A stretch of DNA of 64,000 bases from Streptomyces sp. MNU76 (GCF_020982545.1 NZ_JAJKLK010000019.1:806001-870000); one strand, 5' to 3'. Numbered from the stretch's first letter, positions 8,127-16,964 are shown. Translations and numbers: made by a program. Notes: generated by a model from the letters alone, not told the origin.

Positions 8127-8374
8127 CTACCGCCGAACTCGCTTGGTTCAAGTCCAGCTACAGCACGGACCAGGGTGACAGCTGCATCGAAGTCGCCCTG
8201 GAGTGGCACAGGTCCACCTACAGCAGCCCGCAGGCCGACAGCTGCGTAGAGGTCGCCCCCACCCCCACCACTATCCACGTCCGCGACTCCAAAGACACCA
8301 CCCGCCCCCACCTCGGTCTCGGCCCCGCCGCCTGGGCCGCGTTCGTCGTGCACGCGGCGGCCCAGGCGGACTGA
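8123..8374 (+). CDS. DUF397 protein with internal duplication
   Basis: Partner of the upstream XRE regulator, coupled by an ATGA overlap. DUF397 proteins normally begin with one WxKSSYSxxxGxxCVEVA block. This 83-residue protein has two: FKSSYSTDQGDSCIEVA and, twenty residues later, HRSTYSSPQADSCVEVA. The usual VRDSKD motif and the C-terminal WAAFV helix follow. The tandem block looks like a local duplication within the gene. Confidence 0.88.
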   Translation: MTTAELAWFKSSYSTDQGDSCIEVALEWHRSTYSSPQADSCVEVAPTPTTIHVRDSKDTTRPHLGLGPAAWAAFVVHAAAQAD

Positions 8375-8385
8375 AACCGCGGACT

Positions 8386-10671
8386 TCAGCTCTCCACGGT
8401 CCGGACCTCCGTCTCGCAATGCAGCCGGCGGTCCGGGCCGACCTCCCGTACCGGGCCCTCCAGCGTCAGCCGCACCCGGTGGCGGATGTCCGTGCTCGAC
8501 GCGCCCAGGCGCAGTTCCAGGGCGCCCGGTTCCACCACAAGCCGTCCTGAGCGGTCCGTGAAGCACGAGACGTCGGGGTGGAAGCGGAACGTGACGCGCG
8601 AGGCATCCCCCGGCCCCAACTCCAGCCGCTGATAGGCGATCAGGCGGATGTCGGGGCGCGTCACCGAGGCCACCGGGTCGTGCAGGTACAGCTGCACGAC
8701 CTCCGCGCCCGCGCGGTCGCCCGTGTTGCGCACGGTCACCGACACGTCGTACCCCTCGTCCTCGAAGTCCGTCCACGCGAACGTCGTGTACGAGCGGCCG
8801 TGCCCGAAGGGGTACAGCGGGGTCGGGTCGATGTTGCTCGCGCCGCCGAGCAGGCCCATGGGCGGCTGGAGGTACGTCCACGGCTGGCCGCCGGGGCGGT
8901 CGGGGACGCTGACCGGGAGGCGGCCGGAGGGGGAGATGCGGCCCGACAGCACTCCCGCCACCGACGGGCCGCCCTCCTCCCCGGGGAAGAACGCCTGGAC
9001 GGTGGCCGCCAGCCGGCCGTTCCAGCGGCCCAGCGCGTAGGGGCGGCCGGTCAGCAGGAGCAGGACCACCGGCGTGCCCGTGGCGACCAGCGAGTCCAGC
9101 AGCTTCCCCTGGACGCCCGGCAGCCGGAGGTCCTCCGCGTCGCAGCCCTCGCCGGAGGTGCCCCGGCCGAAGAGCGCGGCGCGGTCGCCGAGGACCGCCA
9201 CGCAGACGTCGGCCTCGGAGGCACGGGCGACCGCCTCGGGGAACCCGCCGGTGTCGGCGCCGTCGACCGTGCTGCCGGCGGCGTACGTGATCTTCGCGTC
9301 GGGGAGTTCCGTGCGCAGGGAGTCCAGGACCGTCGGGATCTCGATGCCGAGCGCGGTGCCGGGGTGGGCGGGCAGGACGTGGGACGGGAAGGAGTAGCAG
9401 CCCAGCATGGCCAGCGGGTCGTCGGCGCGGGGGCCCACGACCGCGATCCTTAGGTCGGGCGCGAGCGGCAGCACGGCGTCGGGGTTGTCCAGCAGGACCA
9501 CCGACTCCTCGGCCAGGCGACGGGCCAGGGCGCGGTTGCGCGGGGGGTCCAGGTCGGCGGCGGGGGCGGCCGGCTCGGGACTCCAGTCCTCGTCCAGGAG
9601 GCCCAGTTCGCACTTCTGGAGCAGGACGCGGCGGGCGGCCACGTCCACCAGGGACTCGGGGATCTCGCCCGCCTTCACGGCCTCGATCAGGGGCTCGCCG
9701 TAGCAGCGCAGGCTCGGCAGCTCCACGTCGACGCCGGCGGCCAGCGCGGCATGGGCGGCCTCGGCGCGGCTGCCCGCCACGCGGTGGTTGGTCTCCAGGA
9801 AGCCGATACCGAAGTAGTCGGAGACGACCGTGCCGGTGAAGCCCCAGTCGTCGCGGAGGAGTTCCGTGAGCAGGGCCCGGTCGGCCGACACGGGGATGCC
9901 GTCGGTCTCCGTGTAGGCCGCCATCACCGAGCGGGCGCCGCCCTCCCGCAGCGCCATCTCGAAGGGCGGCAGGACCACGTCGCCGAACTCGCGGACGCCC
10001 GCGCGCACGGGCGCGTGGTTGCGGGCGCCCACCGAGGCGGCGTACCCGGCGAAATGCTTCAGCGTGGCCACGATCCCGGCCGACTCCAGGCCCCGTACGT
10101 ACGCGGAGCCGATGGTGCCCACCAGGTACGGGTCCTCGCCCACGGTCTCCTCGACCCGCCCCCAGCGCGGGTCGCGGACGACGTCCAGGACGGGGGACAG
10201 GCCCTGGTGGACACCGACCGACGCCATGTCGTGGCCGATGTTGCGGGCCATCTCCTCGACGAGCGAGGGGTCGAAGGTCGCGCCCCAGGCGAGGGGGACC
10301 GGGTATGCCGTCGCGCGCCAGCTGGTGAAACCGGCCAGGCACTCCTCGTGGGCGACGGCCGGGATGCCGAAACGGCTCGCGGCCATGATGCGGCGCTGGA
10401 AGCGGGCCAGCACCTTGGCGCCCTCGGCCGGGTCGAGGGGGGCCGTGCCGAAGACGCGGGTGAGCTGCCCGAGGCCCCGGGTGATCAGCTCGTCGAAGTC
10501 GAACGCCTCCGTCATGCCCGCCTCGTCGGGGGCGATGTCCTCACCGTTCGCGTCGTTCTTCACCCACACGCCGTACAGCTGCGCGGTCTTTTCCTCCAAG
10601 GTCATCCTGGAGAGCAGGTCGTCGACCCGGGCCGCTGCGGGCAGGGCCGGGTCACGCCAAGGGGTTGTCAT
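8386..10671 (-). CDS. GH3 family beta-xylosidase/beta-glucosidase (BxlA-like)
   Basis: Exo-acting glycosidase of family 3, intracellular since no signal peptide is seen. It has 761 residues with (alpha/beta)8, alpha/beta and fibronectin-III-like domains. The catalytic nucleophile is Asp285 in GTVVSDYFG, with the substrate-binding KHFAGY at 205-210. The C-terminal domain includes YPFGHGRSYTTF and VTVRNTGDRAGAEVVQLY. ATG at 10671 follows AAGGAG. It is the last gene of a minus-strand operon: binding protein, two permeases, glycosidase. The order and divergent LacI gene match the bxlEFGA xylobiose system known in streptomycetes, so I infer hydrolysis of imported xylobiose. Cellobiose is the main alternative. 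Confidence 0.9.
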   Translation of the reverse strand: MTTPWRDPALPAAARVDDLLSRMTLEEKTAQLYGVWVKNDANGEDIAPDEAGMTEAFDFDELITRGLGQLTRVFGTAPLDPAEGAKVLARFQRRIMAASRFGIPAVAHEECLAGFTSWRATAYPVPLAWGATFDPSLVEEMARNIGHDMASVGVHQGLSPVLDVVRDPRWGRVEETVGEDPYLVGTIGSAYVRGLESAGIVATLKHFAGYAASVGARNHAPVRAGVREFGDVVLPPFEMALREGGARSVMAAYTETDGIPVSADRALLTELLRDDWGFTGTVVSDYFGIGFLETNHRVAGSRAEAAHAALAAGVDVELPSLRCYGEPLIEAVKAGEIPESLVDVAARRVLLQKCELGLLDEDWSPEPAAPAADLDPPRNRALARRLAEESVVLLDNPDAVLPLAPDLRIAVVGPRADDPLAMLGCYSFPSHVLPAHPGTALGIEIPTVLDSLRTELPDAKITYAAGSTVDGADTGGFPEAVARASEADVCVAVLGDRAALFGRGTSGEGCDAEDLRLPGVQGKLLDSLVATGTPVVLLLLTGRPYALGRWNGRLAATVQAFFPGEEGGPSVAGVLSGRISPSGRLPVSVPDRPGGQPWTYLQPPMGLLGGASNIDPTPLYPFGHGRSYTTFAWTDFEDEGYDVSVTVRNTGDRAGAEVVQLYLHDPVASVTRPDIRLIAYQRLELGPGDASRVTFRFHPDVSCFTDRSGRLVVEPGALELRLGASSTDIRHRVRLTLEGPVREVGPDRRLHCETEVRTVES

Positions 10672-10728
10672 GAAACTCCTTCAGGGGTCGGCGAGTTTCA
10701 GAAGGTCGCGGGTGCCGAAGCAGGTGGG

Positions 10729-11634
10729 TCACTTGCCGCCCACGCCCATCAACCCGCCCACCAGGGCCCGTCGCGCCACCAGATACACGGCGAAGATCGG
10801 GATGCCGGAGAGGACGACCGAGGCGAGCAGGGCGGGGATGTTCACGCCGAACTGGCTGACGTAGTTGAACAGTCCGAGGGTGAGGACCCGGGGGCCGTCG
10901 GACTGGGTGAAGATCAGCGGGAAGAGGAAGCCGTTCCAGGCCTGGAGCGCCGAGAAGATGACGACCGTGCTGATGCCGCCCTTGGCGAGCGGGATCGTCA
11001 GCTGGAAGAGCACCCGCAGCGGGGACGCGCCGTCCAGGGCCATCGCCTCGTACAGGTCCTCGGAGACGTCCCGGAGCGTGCCCACCAGGACCAGGACCGA
11101 GACGGGCATCGCGAAGGCCGCCGTCGGGAGGATGACGGCCAGGAGGGTGTCGTAGAGGTCGAGTTTGGCGATCAGCAAATACAACGGGACGACCACGGCC
11201 TGGGCCGGGATCGCCACGCCCAGGAGGAAGAGGCGGAAGGCCATGTTCGACCAGCGGTCGCGGGTGCGGACGGCCACGTACGCGAGCGGGATGGACAGGG
11301 CCAGGACGATGCCCACGACCGACACCGCGACGATCGCCGTGTTGCTCAGCAGATGACCGAAGCCGCTGGTGAGGACGGTGTTGTAGTTGTCGAGGGTCGG
11401 GTCCGTGGGAGGCTTGAGGGGGTTGCCCGTCAGGGCCTTGTCCGCGCCCGTGAGCGACGCCGACAGCATCGCGTAGATCGGGATCAGGACGACGACCAGC
11501 CAGACGAACGCGCCGAGTCCCGCGACCGGGTTGGGCCGCCGGGTCCAGTGCCGGCGGCGCCGGGGTGACTGAGTGGACGGGCTCCCGTCCGGCTGCCGGG
11601 TGCTCGTGGGGCGCGCCAACGTGTCGTGTGACAC
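10729..11634 (-). CDS. Sugar ABC transporter permease, MalG-like
   Basis: Inner-membrane permease of a CUT1 carbohydrate ABC importer, with about six spans in 301 residues. The permease loop that docks on the ATPase is visible as EAMALDGASPLRVLFQLTIPL near residue 205. The first span is GAFVWLVVVLIPIYAMLS. GTG at 11634 overlaps the end of the upstream permease region. No ATPase gene is in the operon, as is usual for these systems, which share the MsiK ATPase encoded elsewhere. It corresponds in position to bxlG. Confidence 0.9.
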   Translation of the reverse strand: MSHDTLARPTSTRQPDGSPSTQSPRRRRHWTRRPNPVAGLGAFVWLVVVLIPIYAMLSASLTGADKALTGNPLKPPTDPTLDNYNTVLTSGFGHLLSNTAIVAVSVVGIVLALSIPLAYVAVRTRDRWSNMAFRLFLLGVAIPAQAVVVPLYLLIAKLDLYDTLLAVILPTAAFAMPVSVLVLVGTLRDVSEDLYEAMALDGASPLRVLFQLTIPLAKGGISTVVIFSALQAWNGFLFPLIFTQSDGPRVLTLGLFNYVSQFGVNIPALLASVVLSGIPIFAVYLVARRALVGGLMGVGGK

Positions 11635-11638
11635 TCCG

Positions 11639-12562
11639 TCACATCCCTTCGCGGGTGCTGCGCATGGCGCCGAAGCCCGTCAGCCGGACCAGGACCAGCG
11701 AGAGGCCCGTCGCGGCGATGACCAGGAACGACGCGATGGCGCTCGCGTAGCCGAAGTCGTACGTCTTGAAGCCGGCCTCGTACATCAGGTACGGCAGGAT
11801 CGCGGTGTCCGTGCCGGGGCCGCCCTTGGTGAGGATCAGGACCGTCTCGAAGTACGTCAGTGAGCCGACGACCATCAGGACCGTGGACGTGGTGATCGTG
11901 TGCCGTAGCTGCGGCAGCGTGATCGAGAAGAACTGGCGGTAGCGGCCGGCGCCGTCGATGGCGGCGGCCTGATAGAGGACCTCGGGGATCTGACGGGCCC
12001 CGCCCTGGTAGATCAAGGTGTGGAAGGGGATGAACTGCCAGCCGCCGACGAAGACGATCGCGAGGAACGCGCCGCTCTGCGAGCCCAGGGTGTCCGCCTG
12101 GATGATGCCGAAGTTCGGGTCGAGCAGGGCGTAGAACAGGATCGCGATGGCGGTCGAGGAGAGCAGGAACGGCACGAAGAAGACCGCGGAGAGGATCGCG
12201 CGGTTGCGCTGCCGGCCCGCCGCCCAGACGCCGAGCAGCAGGGCGATGACCGTCTGGAAGACCCAGCTGGCGACCGTCAGGACGACGGTCAGCCACAGCG
12301 ACTGGGTCATCCGCGGGTCGTCGAGGAGCTTTCGCCAGTTGTCCAGGCCGACCGGCCGCGGATCGCCGAGGCCGTCCCAGCTGGTGAAGGAGAGGTAGAG
12401 GGCGAGGGCCATCGGGACGACCGCGAAGAACGTGAAGAACAGGACACCGGGAAGGGCCCAGGCGGCGTGCGGACGGCCGGCGCGGCTCGCGCGGTGCTCC
12501 GGCCCCTTCCGCGCCGTCGGTCCCTTTCCCGGCGCCGGGGCCTTGTCGACCGTGACGGTCAC
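11639..12562 (-). CDS. Sugar ABC transporter permease, MalF-like
   Basis: Second permease of the CUT1 importer, about 307 residues. GTG at 12562 overlaps the TGA of the binding-protein gene (GTGA). Spans include ALPGVLFFTFFAVVPMALAL and LTVVLTVASWVFQTVIALLL. The ATPase-contact loop is YQAAAIDGAGRYRQFFSITL. The GGPGTDT motif near the fifth span is typical. The same frame stays open for another 2.8 kb upstream, but that is antisense and out-of-frame DNA and not part of the protein. Confidence 0.9.
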   Translation of the reverse strand: MTVTVDKAPAPGKGPTARKGPEHRASRAGRPHAAWALPGVLFFTFFAVVPMALALYLSFTSWDGLGDPRPVGLDNWRKLLDDPRMTQSLWLTVVLTVASWVFQTVIALLLGVWAAGRQRNRAILSAVFFVPFLLSSTAIAILFYALLDPNFGIIQADTLGSQSGAFLAIVFVGGWQFIPFHTLIYQGGARQIPEVLYQAAAIDGAGRYRQFFSITLPQLRHTITTSTVLMVVGSLTYFETVLILTKGGPGTDTAILPYLMYEAGFKTYDFGYASAIASFLVIAATGLSLVLVRLTGFGAMRSTREGM

Positions 12563-13971
12563 TTCAGCCCCTTGCACGCCGTCACGAACTCGCTCGGCGA
12601 GGACTTGCCCGCGAACAGCTTGCCTATCTCCGTGTGCATCTTGGTGCCGATCCCGTCGCCGAGCGCCTGGTCCCAGGAGAGCGTGAAGGCGGGGGCCTTC
12701 TGCACCATGTCGTACTGGAACTTCGCGTACTCGGGGTTCGGCGCGGAGGCGAGGAGCGCGGCCGCGTTCGAGGTGGTCGGTACGTCGCCGTTGTCGACGA
12801 GGGCCTTCGCGTACGCCTCCGAGGCGCAGTCCTTGAGGAAGCCGACGGCCAGGTCCTTGTTCTTCGTACGGGCGTTGATGGACCAGTAGTTGGTGGGGTT
12901 GCCGACGACGTTGCGGACATCGCCGGTGCCGCCCTCGACCGTCGGGAAGGGGGCCCAGCCGAGGTTGCCCTTGGCGAAGTCCGGGAACTTGCCGAGCTGG
13001 GTCGAGTACTCCCAGGAGCCCATCAGGTGCATGGCGGCCTTGCCGCGCGCGAAGACCGCGGGGGCGCCGCCGTTGACGTACGACACCGAGGTGAACTTGG
13101 AGCCGAAGGCACCGTCGTCGACGAGTTCCTTGACCAGTTCGGCGGCCCTGAGCATCGCGGGGTCGCCCCAGCCCTCGAAGTCGCCGTCCTGGATGCGCTT
13201 GAAGACCTCGGGGCCGCCGAGCCGGTCGACCAGGTACTCCAGCCACATCAGGTTGGGCCAGAGGTCGGAGCCGCCGAGGGCGAAGGGGGTGATCCCGGCC
13301 TTCTTCAGCTTCGCGTTGTTGTCGAGCAACTGGTCCCAGGTGGTGGGCGGCTGGAGCTTGTGCTCGGCGAAGACGGACTTGTTGTAGAAGAGGATCACCG
13401 GCTGCATGCCGCGCATGGGGATGCCGTAGTGGCGGCCCTTCAGATCGCCGGCGGACAGGACCGAAGGCAGGAAGCCGTCCTTGAGCACCGGGTCGTCGTC
13501 GATGATGTCGGTGAGGTCGACGAGCTTGCCCGCGTCCTCGTACGGCTTGATCGAGCCGCCGCCCCAGTTGAAGAAGATGTCCGGGGCGCTGGGCGAGCCC
13601 ATGGCCGTGCGGAGCTTGGGGGAGTAGTCGGAGCCGGGGACCTTCTGGAGCTTGATGGTGCCGCCGGCCTTCTTCGCCGCGGCCGACTTGTTGAACCGGT
13701 CGACGCTCGCCTGCTGGACCTTCACCGCGTCGTCGCCGTACACGAACGCGGTGAGCGTCTTGCCGTCCCCGCCGCCCGCGCCGCCGCCGGAGCCACAGCC
13801 GGTGAGACCGGCGCCGAGCCCGGCGGTGAGCAGCGAGGCGGACCCCGCGCCGAGGAACCAGCGCCTGCTGAACGGCCGGCCGCCCACGCCGCTTCCGGTG
13901 GACCCGCCCGCGCCGCTTCCGGTGGACCGGCCTGCGGTCGCCCCGGTGGACCGGCCTCTGCTCGACTCCAT
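12559..13971 (-). CDS. Sugar-binding lipoprotein, Tat-exported
   Basis: Extracellular solute-binding protein of the importer (family 1), 470 residues. FSRRWFLGAG is a twin-arginine motif and AGLTGC a lipobox, so the protein should leave folded through Tat and be lipid-anchored. Before the signal lies an unusual 30-residue Gly/Ser/Thr repeat (GRSTGATAG, GRSTGSGAG, GSTGSGVG) encoded by tandem DNA repeats. The mature part has FYNKSVFAEHKLQPPTTW and WSINARTKNKDLAVGFLKDC, typical of sugar binders. ATG 13971 gives the full repeat; the true start could be downstream. It is the first gene of the bxl-like operon, behind three operator-like repeats. Confidence 0.9.
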   Translation of the reverse strand: MESSRGRSTGATAGRSTGSGAGGSTGSGVGGRPFSRRWFLGAGSASLLTAGLGAGLTGCGSGGGAGGGDGKTLTAFVYGDDAVKVQQASVDRFNKSAAAKKAGGTIKLQKVPGSDYSPKLRTAMGSPSAPDIFFNWGGGSIKPYEDAGKLVDLTDIIDDDPVLKDGFLPSVLSAGDLKGRHYGIPMRGMQPVILFYNKSVFAEHKLQPPTTWDQLLDNNAKLKKAGITPFALGGSDLWPNLMWLEYLVDRLGGPEVFKRIQDGDFEGWGDPAMLRAAELVKELVDDGAFGSKFTSVSYVNGGAPAVFARGKAAMHLMGSWEYSTQLGKFPDFAKGNLGWAPFPTVEGGTGDVRNVVGNPTNYWSINARTKNKDLAVGFLKDCASEAYAKALVDNGDVPTTSNAAALLASAPNPEYAKFQYDMVQKAPAFTLSWDQALGDGIGTKMHTEIGKLFAGKSSPSEFVTACKGLK

Positions 13972-13985
13972 GACAGCACCCTTCG

Positions 13986-14033
13986 CGAATGTTCGGATGT
14001 GCGAATGTTTCGGATGTCACTTCGAATGTTCCG
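13986..14033 (-). promoter_or_regulatory. Three operator-like repeats before the sugar operon
   Basis: Three direct copies beginning CGAATGTT lie at 13986-14000, 14002-14017 and 14023-14033. The middle copy contains CGAATGTTTCG, one mismatch from the CGAAANTTTCG palindrome remembered for streptomycete xylanase and xylobiose promoters. They lie between the divergent operon and the LacI gene and are likely binding sites of that regulator. Confidence 0.6.
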
Positions 14034-14092
14034 GGAACGTAAGGCCGCCGAAAGGGTTCGTCAAGGGGGCGCGCAGGGATACGATCTCGCAC

Positions 14093-15157
14093 ATGAAGCC
14101 CGCGAAGCCCGAGGAAATCCAGACAAGAGCGCGTTCGTCGCAGTCCACGCAGACCGCGACGCTCGCCGAGATCGCCCGCCAGGCCGGCGTCTCGGCTCCG
14201 ACTGTTTCGAAGGTGCTCAACGGCCGCGCGGACGTCGCGCCCGCGACCCGCACCCGCGTCGAGGACCTGCTGCGCGAGTACGGCTACCGTCGCCGACGCG
14301 CCGAGGCGACGCGGTCCCCCCTCATCGACCTGGTCTTCCACGAGCTGGAGAGCGCCTGGGCCATGGAGGTCATCCGGGGCGTGGAGAACATCGCGCGGGA
14401 GGAGGGCCTGAGCGTCGTCCTCTCCGAGAGCGCGGGGCGGCTCACCCCCGGCCGTACCTGGGCCGACCAGGTGGCAGCCCGGCGCCCGCACGGCGTCGTG
14501 CTCGTCCTGTCGGGGCTGGACGAGTCCCAGCGCGCGCTGCTCACCAGCCGCTCCATCCCGTTCGTGGTGATGGACCCGGCGGGTGACCCCGGCGACGACG
14601 TGCCCTCGATCGGCGCCACCAACTGGCAGGGCGGCCTGGCCGCCACCCGCCACCTCGTCGAACTCGGCCACCGGCGGATCGGCGCCATCAGCGGGCCCTC
14701 GCGGATGATCTGCAGCCGCGCCCGGGTCGACGGCTACCGGGCCGCGCTGGAGACCGCCGGGCTGCCGGTCGTGGCCGACCTGATCAAGGCCGGGGACTTC
14801 CACCACGAGACGGGCTACCGGCTGGGGCTGGACCTGCTGCGCCGCCCCGACCGCCCGACCGCCGTCTTCGCCGGCAACGACCTCCAGGCCCTCGGTCTCT
14901 ACGAGGCGGCCCGGGAACTGGGCCTGCGCATCCCTGAGGACCTCAGCGTCGTCGGCTTCGACGACCTGCCGGTGGCCCGCTGGGTGGGACCGCCGCTGAC
15001 GACCGTGCGACAGCCCCTGATGGAGATGGCCGAGGCCGCGGCCCGCCTGGTGCTGGACCTGGGCCGCCAGGACGGGGGCCCGTCGGCGGCGACGAGAGTG
15101 GAACTGGCGACGAGCCTGGTGGTGCGCAGCAGCACGGGGGTGCCGCCGCTTCAGTAG
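14093..15157 (+). CDS. LacI-family transcriptional regulator (BxlR-like)
   Basis: Sugar-responsive repressor, 354 residues. The HTH is TLAEIARQAGVSAPTVSKVL with the hinge-helix region NGRADVAPATRTRVEDLL. The periplasmic-binding-like sensor domain has IDLVFHELESAWAMEVIRGV, the RMICSRARVDGYRAAL segment and SVVGFDDLPVARWVGPPL with TTVRQP. It is transcribed away from the sugar operon with the CGAATGTT repeats between them, so it probably represses the operon and itself. No Shine-Dalgarno site lies before ATG 14093. TACGAT seven bases upstream suggests a leaderless mRNA. Confidence 0.9.
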   Translation: MKPAKPEEIQTRARSSQSTQTATLAEIARQAGVSAPTVSKVLNGRADVAPATRTRVEDLLREYGYRRRRAEATRSPLIDLVFHELESAWAMEVIRGVENIAREEGLSVVLSESAGRLTPGRTWADQVAARRPHGVVLVLSGLDESQRALLTSRSIPFVVMDPAGDPGDDVPSIGATNWQGGLAATRHLVELGHRRIGAISGPSRMICSRARVDGYRAALETAGLPVVADLIKAGDFHHETGYRLGLDLLRRPDRPTAVFAGNDLQALGLYEAARELGLRIPEDLSVVGFDDLPVARWVGPPLTTVRQPLMEMAEAAARLVLDLGRQDGGPSAATRVELATSLVVRSSTGVPPLQ

Positions 15158-15190
15158 CCCCTTCAGTCCTGAAAGGCCGGCGAAGCCGCC

Positions 15191-15302
15191 TTTCAGGGGC
15201 GCGGGGCTGCATCCATGTGCGGCTCCGCCGCGTGGGCGCGACAAGCCACGACGGCGCGTTGGCGGCCTGGAACCCGTCGCGGCAGACGGGTGTCCGGAAG
15301 TT
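15191..15302 (+). repeat. Dispersed repeat copy
   Basis: It contains CAGGGGCGCGGGGCTGCAT, GCGGCTCCGCCGCGTGGGCG, ACAAGCCACGACG and GGCAGACGGGTGTCCGGAAG. The first half matches the copy at 59943-60011 and the second half the copy at 63741-63836. Confidence 0.65.
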
Positions 15303-15362
15303 GATGTGTTGACGGCCGAGCCGAGCCGCCTCACACTCCTCCGAAGCCAATCGGTTGCATAA

Positions 15363-15375
15363 CCGAAACTTTCGG
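15363..15375 (+). promoter_or_regulatory. Perfect xylanase-type operator palindrome
   Basis: CCGAAACTTTCGG is a 13-bp palindrome around one central base. It fits the CGAAANTTTCG site that I recall from streptomycete xylanase promoters. It overlaps the ribosome site of the broken secreted protein that follows. Confidence 0.6.
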
Positions 15376-15385
15376 AGGCGCCCGC

Positions 15386-15696
15386 ACGAGATCGCTGAGA
15401 ACCGGCTTATCCCTCACCTCGCTGCTCACCGGCACCGTGGCCCTCGCAGCCCTGTTGGTCGCGGCCCCCACCGCCCACTCCGCCGACCCCGTACGTTCGG
15501 GGCGGGGCAGCAGGTCGGCCAGGTCTGGAACGCGAGCTGCGCCCAGACCGGTGCGGCGGTCAGTTGCTCCAACGCCTCCTGGAACGGGAGTGTCCTGAGC
15601 GGCGGTTCGGTGGCCTTCGGCTTCAACGGCACCTGGAGCGGGAGCAATCCCGCACCGAACGGTGACGCTGGGCTGAGCGGGACCGCAGAGGGCTGA
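15386..15696 (+). pseudogene. Remnant of a secreted CBM2 glycoside hydrolase
   Basis: A good ribosome site (GGAGG at 15374-15378) is followed seven bases later by ACG where ATG is expected. From that codon the frame reads a signal peptide: RSLRTGLSLTSLLTG, a hydrophobic core VALAALLVAAP and a cleavage site AHSADP. After about 40 codons the frame fails. In the next frame, from about 15500, comes the C-terminal part of a family 2 carbohydrate-binding module: GQQVGQVWNASCAQTG, SNASWNGSVLSGGSVAFGF and NGTWSGSNPAP, ending at TGA 15696. The catalytic domain and most of the CBM are deleted. The enzyme was probably a xylanase or cellulase, judging from the operator and neighbouring transporter. Confidence 0.8.
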
Positions 15697-15773
15697 GAAG
15701 TCTGAGAATTTCCGAAGGAAAGGCGGCATGAGGTTCTGCCCGTAACAATTCGGACGTAAGTTCCTGTGCGTGA

Positions 15774-16828
15774 ATGGTGAAGAAAGCGCGTTCGGGGGCG
15801 GCAGCGGGGACCCGGGGACGGCGGCGCCGGCTGAAGATCGCCGGGGACTGCTCGCCGGGATCCTCGTGGTCGGCGCGGGCGGGACGGGCTGGGCCTTCTG
15901 GCGGCTGAACGACAACATCCAGAGCGTCGACATCGACGCCGCCCTCGGCGACAACCGCCCCGCGAAGGTCCGTTCCACCCCGGAGCCGTCCGCGTCGGCC
16001 ACCGCCGAGGCTCTGCCGAGCGGTGCCCTGAACATCCTCGTCCTCGGCTCCGACTCCCGCAGCGGCAAGGAGAACGCGAAGCTCGGCGGCGGCGGTGAGG
16101 GGGCGGGGGCCCGCTCGGACACGGCGATGGTCGTCCACCTCGACGAGGGTCGCACCGGCGCGACGGTCGTCAGCATCCCCCGCGACACCCTCGTCACCCG
16201 CCCGTCCTGCCCGCTGGAGTCGGGCGGTTCGACGGCGGTGGCGTACAACGTGATGTTCAACAGCGCGTACGCGGTCGGCGGCCCGGTCTGCGCGGTGAAG
16301 ACCGTCGAGTCGGTGACGGACGTCCGCATGGACCACTACGTCGAGATCGACTTCGCCGGCTTCGCGAAGCTCGTCGACGCCCTCGGCGGCGTCACGGTGA
16401 CGACGGAGGAGGACATCGACGACGAGGACAGCCATCTGAGCCTGCGGGCCGGCACCCACCACCTGGACGGCGAGCAGGCCCTCGCCCTCGCCCGCACCCG
16501 GCACGGCATCGGCGACGGCAGCGACCTCGGCCGTATCGGTCTCCAGCAGAAACTGGTCAAGGCCCTCCTGGACCAGATCTCCTCGACCGACCTCCTGACC
16601 AACCCGGCCCAGCTCTACCGGGCCGCCGACGCGATCACCGGAAGCCTGACGACGGACACCGGCCTGGACTCCCTCACCGAACTGACGAGGCTGGGCGAGA
16701 GTGTGCGGGGGCTGTCCTCGGCCGGCACGAGGACCGTGATGATGCCGGTGGTCACGGCCCCGTACGACCGCAACCGGGTCGTGGCGGACGAGCCGGAGGC
16801 GGGGCGGCTGTGGGAGTCGCTGAAGTAG
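15774..16828 (+). CDS. LytR-CpsA-Psr family protein, N-terminus frameshifted
   Basis: LCP proteins are membrane-anchored phosphotransferases that attach polymers such as teichoic acids or glycans to peptidoglycan. ATG at 15774 reads MVKKARSGAAAG then RRRRLKIAG, the usual basic LCP head, but leaves frame at the G-run 15843-15846. One more G would join it to GLLAGILVVGAGGTGWAFW (the membrane span). A GTG at 15770 gives an uninterrupted alternative frame with an atypical head. The LCP core is intact: NILVLGSDSRSG, RSDTAMVVHLDEGRTGATVV, SIPRDTLV, LVDALGGVTV, HHLDGEQALALARTRH. The length after repair is about 351 residues. No ribosome site is seen before 15774. Confidence 0.88.
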
Positions 16829-16884
16829 GGGCGAAGGGATCGCCGAGGCGGCGGCGAGAAAGTTTTGAAGAAGTTCGCCGGCCG

Positions 16885-16911
16885 TGTCGATCCGGGGTGC
16901 GGTCGTTCGAC
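16885..16911 (+). promoter_or_regulatory. ECF-type promoter before the DGPF gene
   Basis: TGTCGA at 16885-16890 and CGAC at 16908-16911 are separated by 17 bp. I recall TGTCGA in the -35 of ECF42-dependent promoters. The ECF42-type sigma gene lies one gene downstream, so autoregulation is likely. Confidence 0.5.
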
Positions 16912-16964
16912 GTAGGGGTGAGAGTCGGGGAAAGCCCCCGCCCGCCGATGTCGTAGGAGCCACC

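Noticed and set aside
11639..15334. A 1231-codon minus-strand ORF across the sugar operon
   Set aside because: Only its last 307 codons are the permease; the rest is out of frame with the binding protein and antisense to the LacI gene.
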